64,000 bases of DNA from Bacillus sp. DTU_2020_1000418_1_SI_GHA_SEK_038 (GTDB lineage: Bacteria; Bacillota; Bacilli; Bacillales; Cytobacillaceae), in contig NZ_CP135435.1 in NCBI RefSeq assembly GCF_032341175.1, forward strand, positions 3,534,001 through 3,598,000, in the 5' to 3' direction. The notes beneath the pieces were generated by a model. The model saw nothing but the letters and a program-made list of their open reading frames with translations, did not search any database and was not told where the DNA came from. A program made the translations under genes and the position numbers. How positions within the stretch are numbered: position 1 is the first letter of the stretch; every line of letters starts with the position of its first letter. Of the stretch, positions 26,040 through 35,049 are shown one piece after another.

Positions 26040-27017
26040 ATGAAAAAGTACAGAAAACAGTCTATATTGCTGCTCATCATTGTCCTATTCATTCTTCCTT
26101 TTTTCTTGAATAGTTATTGGTTAGATGTCTTAACCCTTGTACTTTTTTATGTTGTACTGACGCAAGGATTGAATATCGTAGTCGGATACACTGGCCTCCT
26201 TGACTTAGGCTATGCGGCATTTTTTGCGGTGGGAGCCTATACTACTGCCATACTGATGACCACTTATCATTGGCCTTTCTGGCTAACGCTTCCTGTCGCC
26301 TTTATATGTGCAGTTATCTCGGGAGTCATTATTGGAACTCCTACTCTTCGATTAAGAAGTGATTATTTAGCCATTGTAACCCTTGGATTCGGTGAAATTG
26401 TAAAAATATTAGCTACCAATTTAGAAATTACTGGGTCTGCGTCAGGGATTTATGGTATTCCTAGACCATCCATTGGCAGCTATATTTTATCATCACAAAA
26501 GGACTTTTATTATTTAATATTAGTTGTCGCCATCCTTTCCATCATTGCCGTTTACAGATTAGGGCGTTCAAGAATCGGAAGGGCATGGATATATATTCGT
26601 GAGGATGAGGATGCTGCAGAAGCTATGGGTATTAATCGAATTCGCTTGAAATTGCTTTCGTATGCTTCTGGAGCCGTTATCGGCAGCTTCGCCGGTTCAA
26701 TTTTTGCTGTAAAAATGAGTGCAATCGCCCCTTTAAGCTTTAGCTTTCTACAATCAGTTATGATTCTTCTTGCCGTTGTATTAGGAGGACTTGGAAGTAT
26801 TCCAGGTGTTGTGATTGGTGCTGTATTAGTCATCGTTCTTCCTGAGCTTCTGCGCGGTGCAGATGATTGGCGCTATTTAATATTCGGGGTTTCCTTAGTT
26901 GCTATGATGATCTTCCGTCCGCAAGGAATATGGCCATCTAAAAACGGAACCGAGGATGTGGCCGATTTAGATGAGGATGAAAAAACGAATGACCCAAAAC
27001 ATACCATATCTATTTAG
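26040..27017 (+). CDS. LIV-type ABC transporter permease (LivM-like)
   Basis: A 325-aa membrane protein with the LivM pattern: VLTQGLNIVVGYTGLLDLG, AFFAVGAYTTAIL, RLRSDYLAIVTLGFGEIVK and the EAA loop EDEDAAEAMGINRIRLKLL. Eight or more hydrophobic segments are visible. The acidic C-terminal tail (DVADLDEDEKTNDPK) is a little longer than usual. A GTG at 26037 overlaps the livH stop; ATG 26040 with GAGAGGA is the better start. Confidence 0.9.
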   Translation: MKKYRKQSILLLIIVLFILPFFLNSYWLDVLTLVLFYVVLTQGLNIVVGYTGLLDLGYAAFFAVGAYTTAILMTTYHWPFWLTLPVAFICAVISGVIIGTPTLRLRSDYLAIVTLGFGEIVKILATNLEITGSASGIYGIPRPSIGSYILSSQKDFYYLILVVAILSIIAVYRLGRSRIGRAWIYIREDEDAAEAMGINRIRLKLLSYASGAVIGSFAGSIFAVKMSAIAPLSFSFLQSVMILLAVVLGGLGSIPGVVIGAVLVIVLPELLRGADDWRYLIFGVSLVAMMIFRPQGIWPSKNGTEDVADLDEDEKTNDPKHTISI

Positions 27018-27044
27018 TTTTACTTCGAAAGAGAGGGGATCGAG

Positions 27045-27815
27045 ATGTCTTTATTAACTGTAAAAGATTTAAAGCTACAGTTTGGAGGTTTACTTGCTGT
27101 AAATGATTTATCCTTCAATGTTGAAAAAAACTCCATATCCAGTATTATCGGACCGAATGGAGCTGGAAAAACTTCAGTATTTAATATGATTACTGGCTTT
27201 TACCGGCCGACTAGCGGAGAAATTACATTGGACGGGACAAGCTTAATCAAAAAGAAGCCCAGTCAAATAACAGCTTTAGGAATGGCCCGGACTTTTCAGA
27301 ACCTACGTTTGTTTCCAAACTTATCTGTGTTGGATAATGTAAAGTCTGGAATGCATTGCCGGACGAAACAGGCCGTTTGGGGTGCCCTGTTTCAAACAAA
27401 AAGCCAAAAAGAAGAAGAAAGATTAATAGAGCAGGTTGCCTTAGATTGCATTGAATTTGCAGGAATCACCAAGTATATGAAAAGATCAGCAAAGAATCTC
27501 CCTTATGGTGCCCAACGCTATTTAGAGATTGCCAGAGCCCTAGCCACCCAACCAAAGATATTGCTATTGGATGAGCCGGCTGCAGGGCTAAATTTCGAAG
27601 AAAAGCAATATTTAATTGGGCTGATTAGAAGAGTTCGTGACGAATTTAATATTACGGTTTTAATGATTGAGCATGATATGGCATTGATTAAAGAAATCTC
27701 CGAACATATTACGGTTATTGATTATGGTTGTAAAATTGCAGAAGGGACCCCTGAGGAAGTGCTGAAAAACGAAAAGGTCATTGAAGCATACCTAGGGAAG
27801 GAGGAAGTCGTGTGA
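27045..27815 (+). CDS. LIV-type ABC transporter ATPase (LivG-like)
   Basis: A 256-aa ATPase: Walker A GPNGAGKTS, signature LPYGAQRYLEIARALA (a LivG-type variant), Walker B ILLLDEPAAGLN and switch His in MIEHDMALI. Length and the MARTFQNLRLFPNLSV segment are typical of LivG. It overlaps the LivF-like gene by 4 bp. Confidence 0.92.
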   Translation: MSLLTVKDLKLQFGGLLAVNDLSFNVEKNSISSIIGPNGAGKTSVFNMITGFYRPTSGEITLDGTSLIKKKPSQITALGMARTFQNLRLFPNLSVLDNVKSGMHCRTKQAVWGALFQTKSQKEEERLIEQVALDCIEFAGITKYMKRSAKNLPYGAQRYLEIARALATQPKILLLDEPAAGLNFEEKQYLIGLIRRVRDEFNITVLMIEHDMALIKEISEHITVIDYGCKIAEGTPEEVLKNEKVIEAYLGKEEVV

Positions 27816-28528
27816 AGCCTCTACTAAAACTGACGGACGTAAATTCTTACTATGGGAAAATTCATGCACTAAATAATATAAATTTGGAAATTAATGAAGG
27901 GGAAATTGTTGCTTTGCTAGGAAGCAATGGAGCAGGAAAAAGTACCACCCTCAAAACGATATCCGGATTGATTAAGCCAAAATCAGGTAATATTGAATGG
28001 AATAATCAGAGTATTGTCGGTGTTCCACCGTATAAAATTGTCGAATCAGGAATTATTCATGTTCCAGAAGGGAGACGTATCTTTGGCGGGCTCACAGTTA
28101 CTGAGAATTTAGAGTTAGGCGCCTTTACATATAGAAAGGATAAGAAGTGGATAAAAGAAGGAATTGAACGATCTTTTGACCTGTTTCCTCGACTAAAGGA
28201 ACGATCCAAGCAGTTAGCAGGCACACTCAGCGGAGGAGAACAGCAAATGGTTGCAATCAGCCGCGGTTTAATGGGAAATCCAAAGCTGTTGATGCTTGAT
28301 GAGCCATCCATGGGGCTTGCCCCGATTATCGTTCAAGAGATTATGAAAATTATCCAGGAAATTAACAAGCAAGGAACGACCATTCTATTAATTGAGCAAA
28401 ATGCAAAAGCTGCTCTTCGTCTTGCCAATAGAGGTTATTTAATTGAAATTGGGAATATTGTAATGCATGATACAGCTGAAGTTCTCCGGGAGGATGATAA
28501 AATTATTAAAGCGTATTTGGGAGCGTGA
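27812..28528 (+). CDS. LIV-type ABC transporter ATPase (LivF-like)
   Basis: A 238-aa ATPase starting at GTG 27812. Walker A GSNGAGKST, HVPEGRRIFGGLTVTENLELG, signature LSGGEQQMVAISRGL, Walker B LMLDEPSMGLAP, switch LLIEQNAKAAL. It completes the five-gene operon and would form the ATPase heterodimer with LivG. It ends about 100 bp before a bidirectional terminator shared with the convergent peptidase gene. Confidence 0.92.
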   Translation: MKPLLKLTDVNSYYGKIHALNNINLEINEGEIVALLGSNGAGKSTTLKTISGLIKPKSGNIEWNNQSIVGVPPYKIVESGIIHVPEGRRIFGGLTVTENLELGAFTYRKDKKWIKEGIERSFDLFPRLKERSKQLAGTLSGGEQQMVAISRGLMGNPKLLMLDEPSMGLAPIIVQEIMKIIQEINKQGTTILLIEQNAKAALRLANRGYLIEIGNIVMHDTAEVLREDDKIIKAYLGA

Positions 28529-28550
28529 TTATATCGGATTACTTTTTTTG

Positions 28551-28610
28551 ATATATCAGTGATTTTTCGAATTTATCAGCGACTTTCCGAATTTATCGGC
28601 GACTTTCTGG
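28551..28610. repeat. Tandem 20-bp repeats
   Basis: Three 20-bp units, ATATATCAGTGATTTTTCGA, ATTTATCAGCGACTTTCCGA and ATTTATCGGCGACTTTCTGG, with a weaker unit before. They lie between convergent genes. The core TTATCAGC is shared with the array at 15923-16003. Confidence 0.6.
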
Positions 28611-28627
28611 ATATAGGTAACTGATAA

Positions 28628-28658
28628 GCAAAAAACCAGCACTATGCTGGTTTTTTGC
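28628..28658. terminator. Bidirectional terminator between livF and the M24 gene
   Basis: Perfect 13-bp stem GCAAAAAACCAGC/GCTGGTTTTTTGC around ACTAT, with the T-run inside the stem on both strands. Confidence 0.88.
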
Positions 28659-28666
28659 TTTGGACC

Positions 28667-29773
28667 TTAGCCAATCCGAATCAATTCAGTTGGAAATGAA
28701 GTTAGTTGCTTTCCATTTCCTTCTTCATCAATATAAACATTTTCCTCTATACGCACTCCGCCATAGCCTGGAATGTAAATTCCTGGCTCAATTGTAAACA
28801 GGAGGCCACTTTCTACGATTAAATCATTATTTTCATGGACTGAAGGCTCTTCATGCACATCGATCCCCAAACCATGTCCGACACGGTTATTGAAATATTG
28901 CCCATAACCAGCTTCTTTTATTACGTTGCGGGCTGCAATATCAACTTCTCCAATACGAATACCAGCTTTACAAGCATTTACGCCAGCTTCCGTGGATTTT
29001 CGAACAATTTCATATATTTCTCTCTGCTTCGCAGTTTCCTCACCAATGACAAAAGTTCGAGTTATGTCAGAGCAATAACCATCCACAATGACACCCATAT
29101 CAATCAGTAAAAAGTCGCCTTGATTGATCGTTTTCTGATCTGGACTTCCATGTGGCAATGAAGCTTTCTCGCCTGAAAGAACAATCGTTGAAAATGAAGG
29201 ACCAGCTGCCCCAAACTTTCTCATTAAAAACTCTAGCTCTGCAGTAAAGTCTTGCTCTGTCATACCTGCTTTTACCTTCTTAATTCCTTCGGCCATTACT
29301 TTTTCAATGACATGAATGGCAGTCTGAATCTTGCTGCATTCCTCTTGAGACTTTTTCATTCTTTGCTGGGAAATAAAATCCCCAATATTTTTATAGTTTA
29401 AATCAGTGAAAAAGAGATTAAGCTGTTCATGCTGATATAAAGAAATTACTTTTGTCTCTAAACCGATTGTTTGAACACTTTCACCAATCGTGTCTTTTAA
29501 AACTTTATATGGATTCACTTCATCTGAAATCGTTACAATCTTTTTTACAAAAGAATCATTTTCTGCAATTTCCTGATCTAAGGCAGGAACAAATAAATAT
29601 TGATTTCCCTTATTAAGATCCATTACTAAAGCCATAAATCTTTCATGAGGATTAGAATTGAAACCTGTGTAATAGAAAACATTTTTTGGATCCTTAATGA
29701 TCGCTATATCAACATTTTGATTTTCTAAGTATTTCTTTAACTCATTTAATCTGTTTTGATACTGTTCTTGCAT
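28667..29773 (-). CDS. M24 family Xaa-Pro peptidase (second copy)
   Basis: A 368-aa M24 peptidase. Creatinase-like N-domain with DPKNVFYYTGFNSNPHERF. Metal ligands lie in LIDMGVIVDGYCSDITRT (two Asp), GHGLGIDVHEEP (His), FTIEPGIYIPG and GGVRIEENV (Glu). It is somewhat divergent from the other two copies (for example YYTGFNSNP where they read YMTGFTGS and YISGFTGS), so specificity may differ. It lies 61 bp after the third M24 gene on the same strand and shares its sigma-54 promoter if co-transcribed. Confidence 0.9.
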   Translation of the reverse strand: MQEQYQNRLNELKKYLENQNVDIAIIKDPKNVFYYTGFNSNPHERFMALVMDLNKGNQYLFVPALDQEIAENDSFVKKIVTISDEVNPYKVLKDTIGESVQTIGLETKVISLYQHEQLNLFFTDLNYKNIGDFISQQRMKKSQEECSKIQTAIHVIEKVMAEGIKKVKAGMTEQDFTAELEFLMRKFGAAGPSFSTIVLSGEKASLPHGSPDQKTINQGDFLLIDMGVIVDGYCSDITRTFVIGEETAKQREIYEIVRKSTEAGVNACKAGIRIGEVDIAARNVIKEAGYGQYFNNRVGHGLGIDVHEEPSVHENNDLIVESGLLFTIEPGIYIPGYGGVRIEENVYIDEEGNGKQLTSFPTELIRIG

Positions 29774-29834
29774 CTGATGTCATCCCTTACATAAATTATT
29801 AGTAGTTTCACAGTTCTATTGTACATTTAAGCTA

Positions 29835-30914
29835 TTATAAAATAATTAACTCTTTCGTTGATGGTGTCAATACTTCACGGCCATTTTCGGTAATTAGGAT
29901 CATATCCTCTACTCTCGCGCCGCCTAAGCCTTTTAAATAAATTCCAGGCTCAACTGTAATAACCATGTTTTCTTCCAATACTTTTTCTTTTAATACTGAG
30001 AATAGTGGCGCTTCATGTACCTCAAGCCCAATGCCATGCCCGGTACCTGTTCCAGATTGTTCATTAAACCCATGTTTGATGATATTTTCACGCATTAAAA
30101 AGTCAACTTCTTGATCAGTTAGCCCAGGACGTAAATTAGCGACACAATTTTCGAATGAAGTCAGCACAATATCGTGTAGCTTTCTTAATTCTGGCGCCGG
30201 CTCGCCTATCGAAACAACCCTTGAAATATCGGCCCAATAACCTTGATAATTGGCTCCAAAATCAATTGTAATCATATCGCCTTTTTCAATAATTTTATCG
30301 CTTGCCCGGCCATGTGGCATAGAAGAGCGGTAGCCTGAAACAACAGTCGGAGAAAAAGTCGCATTCGTACAATCATTCTTTTTAATAAATAATTCAAGCT
30401 CTGCTGCGACATCCAATTCTGAAATGCCTGCTTTTATAAAGTTTAAGATATGCAGGTAGGCTTTATCTGTAACTTCTGCCGCAACTCTTAACTTTTGAAT
30501 TTCTTCCTTTGATTTAATCATTCTAAGTTTTTCTATTACATCATATGTAGGGACTAGTTTTGCACTAAAAAGTGGCTCATTTCTCTTAAATAATCCATAC
30601 GATAAATGTTCCTGTTCAAAACCTAACTTGCTAATATTCATTTCTTTTGCTTGAACAATAACTTCCTCAAAAATCTTCCCTTTATGCCCCGTATGTCCTG
30701 CATGTAAAACAATATCAAAATTTTCCGCTTGATTTTGTGCCTGCTCAAAATAACGATAATCAGTTATCAGTTTTGCTTCTGTTTCAGAGATTAGAATAAC
30801 TCCATTGCTGCCTGTAAAGCCAGAAATATATAATCTGTTCCATGGATGAATAATCATCATCCCGTCCACACCTAATTCATGAAATCTTTCTCGGAGTCGA
30901 TTAATTTTTTCCAT
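29835..30914 (-). CDS. M24 family Xaa-Pro peptidase (third copy)
   Basis: A 359-aa M24 peptidase resembling the copy at 7647-8714: WNRLYISGFTGSNG in the N-domain, metal ligands in TIDFGANYQGYWADISRV, GTGHGIGLEVHEAP, TVEPGIYLKG and GGARVEDM. It would release amino acids next to proline from imported peptides. First gene of a minus-strand unit with the second copy; a sigma-54 promoter lies 38 bp upstream. The unit is divergent from the orphan oppA-like gene, with shared activator sites between them. Confidence 0.9.
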   Translation of the reverse strand: MEKINRLRERFHELGVDGMMIIHPWNRLYISGFTGSNGVILISETEAKLITDYRYFEQAQNQAENFDIVLHAGHTGHKGKIFEEVIVQAKEMNISKLGFEQEHLSYGLFKRNEPLFSAKLVPTYDVIEKLRMIKSKEEIQKLRVAAEVTDKAYLHILNFIKAGISELDVAAELELFIKKNDCTNATFSPTVVSGYRSSMPHGRASDKIIEKGDMITIDFGANYQGYWADISRVVSIGEPAPELRKLHDIVLTSFENCVANLRPGLTDQEVDFLMRENIIKHGFNEQSGTGTGHGIGLEVHEAPLFSVLKEKVLEENMVITVEPGIYLKGLGGARVEDMILITENGREVLTPSTKELIIL

Positions 30915-30951
30915 TGTACTCCACCTCGCTTATTTTTCTCATAATTAAATC

Positions 30952-30968
30952 ATGCAATTTTTATGCCA
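30952..30968 (-). promoter_or_regulatory. Sigma-54 promoter of the two-peptidase unit
   Basis: Minus strand TGGCATAAAAATTGCAT, GG and GC 12 bp apart, 38 bp before the ATG of the M24 gene. Confidence 0.82.
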
Positions 30969-31018
30969 TAGATATAGTCAATCATCTTAGTATTCTACTA
31001 GTATCTATCACAATACAT

Positions 31019-31078
31019 TTATCAATATATTTTACACATTCTAAATATTTTTACAATTGGTGTAAATCTTTTTAAACA
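31019..31078. promoter_or_regulatory. Candidate activator sites between divergent sigma-54 promoters
   Basis: TTATCAATATATTTTACA (31019-31036), ATTCTAAATATTTTTACA (31038-31055) and TGTAAATCTTTTTAAACA (31061-31078). The first two are spaced 19 bp, exactly as at 19527-19563. They lie 51-110 bp from one -24 element and 72-131 bp from the other. Confidence 0.5.
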
Positions 31079-31149
31079 CTAAGTGGAATTCCATTTCAAT
31101 TATAAAACTATTTAATACCAAGAGCAGTGCTAATAATAGAATCACTATA

Positions 31150-31166
31150 TGGCACAATTCTTGCAA
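31150..31166 (+). promoter_or_regulatory. Sigma-54 promoter of the orphan oppA-like gene
   Basis: TGGCACAATTCTTGCAA, a full consensus -24/-12 element, 38 bp before the TTG start at 31205. Confidence 0.88.
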
Positions 31167-31204
31167 CTATGTATTTTGAATATTCTAAAAAGAGGGAATC
31201 TAAT

Positions 31205-32899
31205 TTGATTAAACAAAAACCTGCAATAATTGTACTTTTTTCTCTTCTCATCGTTTTGGCCCTTACAGGCTGCTATGGAAAAAGCAATGAAACGAGCAAG
31301 CAATCATCAACACCAGAAACAAAAGGAACTGAAAATAATCAGCCTTCTACTTCTGATGTAGAAGATCAAACATTAAATTTGTATGCAGCGAATGAAATTC
31401 CTACATTAAAAACAAATGGAGTAATCGATGGTATTTCAGGCACGATGATGTTAAATCTTTATGAAGGTCTGTACCGAGAGGACCAAGACCAAAAACTCGT
31501 ACCTGGAATAGCGAAGGATCATGAAGTTAGCAATGATGGTAAAACATACACTTTTCATTTACGGGATGATGCAAAATGGAGCAATGGTACACAAGTAACA
31601 GCTCATGATTTTGTATTCGCCTGGCAGAGAGCACTCCATCCAGACACCCTTTCACCACACTCCTATGAAATGGACAGTATCGTGAACGCAGTAGAAATTC
31701 AAGATAAAGACAATCAACTTTATGGTAAAGTAGAAACACTCGGTGTAAAAGCGATTGATGACTTTACACTTGAAGTTCAATTAAAACATGCGATTCCTTA
31801 TTTTCTAGATACTTTAAACAATACTCTTTTCTACCCGCAAAATGAAGAATTTTTGAATTCCCAAGGCGACAATTATGCATTAGAACCTGAATACTTAATT
31901 TATAATGGTCCATTTATTCTTGATTCTTGGAAACATGAAGAAGGATGGGTTCTTAAGAAAAATCCTACCTACTGGGATGCAGGAAATGTAAAAATTGAAA
32001 CGATCAATTTCAAAGTCGTAAAAGACGTTTCAACTGGTGTAAATCTGTATGATTCTGGTTCTGTCGACATGACAAACTTGTCATCAGAATTTATTGATCT
32101 TTACCAAGGTAATCCAGATCTTCAATCTTTAATAAAAAGGGAAATGTATTTTATCCGCTTTAATCTTCAAAACAAATATTTAAGCAATGTGAATATCCGA
32201 AAAGCAATCGATATGGGCTGGAATAAGAAAGAAGCCGCAGAATTGATTCTTAAAAACGGCTCGATCCCTGCTTACTACTTAATTCCTGAAAAAATGGTAA
32301 CCGTTACAGATGGAAGTGATTTCAGGAGCAAACACGGAAACTTTAACGATGAAGGAATAGAAAAAGCACAAGAATATTGGCAAAAAGGGCTAGATGAGCT
32401 CGGCACTGACAAAGTTGAACTAGAATTTTTAAGCTATGATGATGGCCAGCGCAAATCCGTAGCAGAATATATTAAGAACCAGCTCGAGAAAAACCTGCCG
32501 GGATTAACTCTCAAAATCAACCAACAGCCGAATAAACAAAAGCTTGCGTTAGAAGGCAAACAGGAATATGATATGAGCCATTCCGGCTGGCGCAGCGGGA
32601 TTGCCGATCCAACTGATTTTATGTCTATTCACCTTTCAGATGGTCCATACAACTGGCAAAGCTATGTAAGTGCTGATTATGACAAGCTAGTGAAAAAAGC
32701 TCAGGTAGACTTTACTAATATTGAAGAACGATTTAACAATCTCCAAGATGCTGAACAAATTCTAATTGAAAAAGATGTAGTTATTTCACCGATGTATCAA
32801 GCAAGTGAAGCGTACCTTTTAAAACCATATGTTAAAGGATTCGTCACCCTTCCAAATACAACGTACAGCTATAAGTGGACGTATATTGAAGGTAAATAA
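31205..32899 (+). CDS. Orphan oligopeptide-binding lipoprotein (OppA-like)
   Basis: About 564 aa, SBP_bac_5 family. Lipoprotein signal AIIVLFSLLIVLALTGCYGK (lipobox LTGC), then motifs matching the first OppA throughout (GLYREDQDQKLVPGIA, KWSNGTQVTAHDFVFAWQRA, INQQPNKQKLALE). The frame opens at 31127, ahead of the sigma-54 promoter, so TTG 31205 after AGAGGGA is the start. No permease or ATPase follows and a terminator ends the gene. It probably serves the OppBCDF system at 9125-13080 with a different peptide range (inference). Confidence 0.9.
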   Translation: MIKQKPAIIVLFSLLIVLALTGCYGKSNETSKQSSTPETKGTENNQPSTSDVEDQTLNLYAANEIPTLKTNGVIDGISGTMMLNLYEGLYREDQDQKLVPGIAKDHEVSNDGKTYTFHLRDDAKWSNGTQVTAHDFVFAWQRALHPDTLSPHSYEMDSIVNAVEIQDKDNQLYGKVETLGVKAIDDFTLEVQLKHAIPYFLDTLNNTLFYPQNEEFLNSQGDNYALEPEYLIYNGPFILDSWKHEEGWVLKKNPTYWDAGNVKIETINFKVVKDVSTGVNLYDSGSVDMTNLSSEFIDLYQGNPDLQSLIKREMYFIRFNLQNKYLSNVNIRKAIDMGWNKKEAAELILKNGSIPAYYLIPEKMVTVTDGSDFRSKHGNFNDEGIEKAQEYWQKGLDELGTDKVELEFLSYDDGQRKSVAEYIKNQLEKNLPGLTLKINQQPNKQKLALEGKQEYDMSHSGWRSGIADPTDFMSIHLSDGPYNWQSYVSADYDKLVKKAQVDFTNIEERFNNLQDAEQILIEKDVVISPMYQASEAYLLKPYVKGFVTLPNTTYSYKWTYIEGK

Positions 32900-32907
32900 T
32901 ATGAACG

Positions 32908-32939
32908 AAACAAAACGCTTGAATCTAGGCGTTTTGTTT
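32908..32939 (+). terminator. Terminator of the orphan oppA-like gene
   Basis: Perfect 11-bp stem AAACAAAACGC/GCGTTTTGTTT followed by T residues, 9 bp past the stop. Confidence 0.88.
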
Positions 32940-32952
32940 TTTTGTGCAAAAA

Positions 32953-32985
32953 AACAAAAAAAACGGGCATACAACTTGGTATGCC
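32953..32985 (-). terminator. Terminator of the second opp operon
   Basis: Minus strand: GGCATAC/GTATGCC stem (32985-32966) followed by a long T-run. It lies 76 bp past the stop of the OppC-like gene. Confidence 0.75.
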
Positions 32986-33060
32986 TTTCAAATGAAAAGA
33001 TAGGGGGTAATATATCAATATTAAGAGATAATCAATTGTTAAGGTTTTTTCCATCGGATG

Positions 33061-33981
33061 TTATTTGATTTTTGGGTCAAATGCATCCCTTAGGCCATCT
33101 CCAACAAAGTTAAAGGCCAAAACGGTAAGTAATATGGCAACACCGGGGAACAGTGGATACCACCATGAATTAAGCATGATAGGCAAAGTTTGAGCACTTT
33201 GTAAAATATTTCCCCAGCTTGGAGTAGGAGGCTGGATCCCGAGCCCTAAATAGCTTAATGCAGATTCAGCTAAAATAACTCCTCCAACACCTAGAGTGGC
33301 TGAAACAATAATCGGCCCCATGGCATTCGGAAGAATATGTGCAAATATGATCTTATAACTTGGTATACCTATAGTCTTGGCTGCAAGTACATATTCCCTT
33401 GAACGAAGTGATAGAAATTCCCCTCGAACCAATCTCGATGTACCAGTCCAACCAAAAATGGCAAATACAAATATAAGTGTAGTAATACTTGGCTCAAACA
33501 TAGTAACTAAGATGATTAGTAGAAAGAGTGATGGGAAAGAAATCATTACATCTACAAATCTCATCAAAAATGCATCTATCTTTCCTCCATAATAACCTGC
33601 AACTGCTCCAACAACAGTTCCAATAAATATGGATCCGCCAACCGAGACAAAACCTACGATTAATGAAACTCTTGCTCCGTATAATAATCTGGTAAGTGTA
33701 TCCCTTCCTAAATTATCTGCACCTAATATGAATTCCCCTCCAGGCGGAGAAAGCTTTTTTAGCAATTGCTGATGATTTGGATCATGCGGGGCTAGAACAT
33801 CAGCAAAAATGGCTGCAAATATAAGTAATATGAGATAAATCGCACCAATTACAGCTAATTTATTTTTAATAAACTTATTAAATATAATAGCCGACATTTT
33901 CTCAGGTTTTTCACTTTTTGAATCAATCATTGGTATATTATTATTCATTTCAATCGTTTCTTTTTCTTTGAGCTGCGGCAT
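33061..33981 (-). CDS. Peptide ABC transporter permease (OppC/DppC-like, second system)
   Basis: A 306-aa permease: [30 protein letters not shown] loop [24 protein letters not shown] and the C-terminal [16 protein letters not shown] polar N-terminal tail precedes the first membrane segment. Last gene of the second opp operon, 32 bp after the OppB-like gene. Confidence 0.92.
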   Translation of the reverse strand: MPQLKEKETIEMNNNIPMIDSKSEKPEKMSAIIFNKFIKNKLAVIGAIYLILLIFAAIFADVLAPHDPNHQQLLKKLSPPGGEFILGADNLGRDTLTRLLYGARVSLIVGFVSVGGSIFIGTVVGAVAGYYGGKIDAFLMRFVDVMISFPSLFLLIILVTMFEPSITTLIFVFAIFGWTGTSRLVRGEFLSLRSREYVLAAKTIGIPSYKIIFAHILPNAMGPIIVSATLGVGGVILAESALSYLGLGIQPPTPSWGNILQSAQTLPIMLNSWWYPLFPGVAILLTVLAFNFVGDGLRDAFDPKIK

Positions 33982-34013
33982 TATACACCCTCCTTAAAGC
34001 AAGCTGCTCATTC

Positions 34014-34964
34014 CTAATACTCTATTCTCGGATCAAATACAGCATATAATATATCTGCTATTAAATTCCCGATAACAACTAGTGCAGATCCAATCACTGT
34101 TATTGCCATAAGTACTGGATAGTCTCGTTGAAATGCTGCATCAAAGAATAGCAAGCCTATTCCAGGCCAAGTAAATATTTTTTCAATAACAACAGAGCCG
34201 CCAATAAAAGAAGGAAGCATAAGTCCAAATATTGTAATGACAGGAATTAATGCGTTTCTAAGACCATGTTTATAAATAACTTTGTTTTGTCTAAACCCCT
34301 TCGCTCTTGCCGTCCGAATATAATCCTGGCGAAGCACTTCTATCATGTTTGACCTAGTATATCGTGTTAAACCTGCCATATCTGCTGTCGCTAAAACAAA
34401 TGCAGGTAATATTAAATGGTGTGCCCGATCCCAAAGGCTAAATTCTGCTCCTAGCGTTGCGACACCACCAGTTGGGAACCAGCCTAGATGAACAGAAAAT
34501 ACCATGATTAGAACTAAACCAAACCAGAAGTTAGGAGTTGCAACTCCTAAAAAAGAAATAACAGTAATGACATAATCAGTAAACTTATTCTGCTTTGTTG
34601 CTGATAAAATGCCTAATGGGATTGAAATAAGAAATGCGATAATGGTGGAGACAACCATTAGTAGGAGCGTGTTTGGAAGTCTAGCCAAAATCAATTCACT
34701 TACCGGTGTTCCTTGACGAATAAGAGATTCACCGAAGTTTCCTTGCAGCATATTTCCTAGCCACTTAAAATACTGCACATAAATTGGATCGTTCAAGCCG
34801 TACATTTCTTTATAAGCTTCAAGGTCCTGCTTCTTAATCATGGGATCAATCATAAATGCAGCAGGATCACCAGGTGCAATCTTCATAATAATGAACGATA
34901 CAACTGTTATTCCAAAAAGAAGCGGAATAGCCAAGAGTGTACGACGTATTATATAGTTAAGCAT
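34014..34964 (-). CDS. Peptide ABC transporter permease (OppB/DppB-like, second system)
   Basis: A 316-aa permease: IIRRTLLAIPLLFGITVVSF at the N terminus, KIAPGDPAAFM, EAA loop RTARAKGFRQNKVIYKHGLRNALIP. Six membrane segments are apparent. It follows the binding-protein gene after a hairpin at 34996-35027, which may lower its expression relative to the binding protein. Confidence 0.92.
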   Translation of the reverse strand: MLNYIIRRTLLAIPLLFGITVVSFIIMKIAPGDPAAFMIDPMIKKQDLEAYKEMYGLNDPIYVQYFKWLGNMLQGNFGESLIRQGTPVSELILARLPNTLLLMVVSTIIAFLISIPLGILSATKQNKFTDYVITVISFLGVATPNFWFGLVLIMVFSVHLGWFPTGGVATLGAEFSLWDRAHHLILPAFVLATADMAGLTRYTRSNMIEVLRQDYIRTARAKGFRQNKVIYKHGLRNALIPVITIFGLMLPSFIGGSVVIEKIFTWPGIGLLFFDAAFQRDYPVLMAITVIGSALVVIGNLIADILYAVFDPRIEY

Positions 34965-34995
34965 GATTAACCCCCTGATTTTTCCTAGGTAACCC

Positions 34996-35027
34996 TAGAA
35001 CAGATCTAATTCTACCGATCTGTTCTA
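34996..35027 (-). other. Intercistronic hairpin after the second operon's oppA
   Basis: Perfect 11-bp stem TAGAACAGATC/GATCTGTTCTA (34996-35006 with 35017-35027), 23 bp past the binding-protein stop and before the OppB-like gene. There is no T-run in the transcribed direction, so it is probably a 3'-end stabiliser. Confidence 0.55.
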
Positions 35028-35049
35028 TTAGGGATAACTAAGAAATCTA

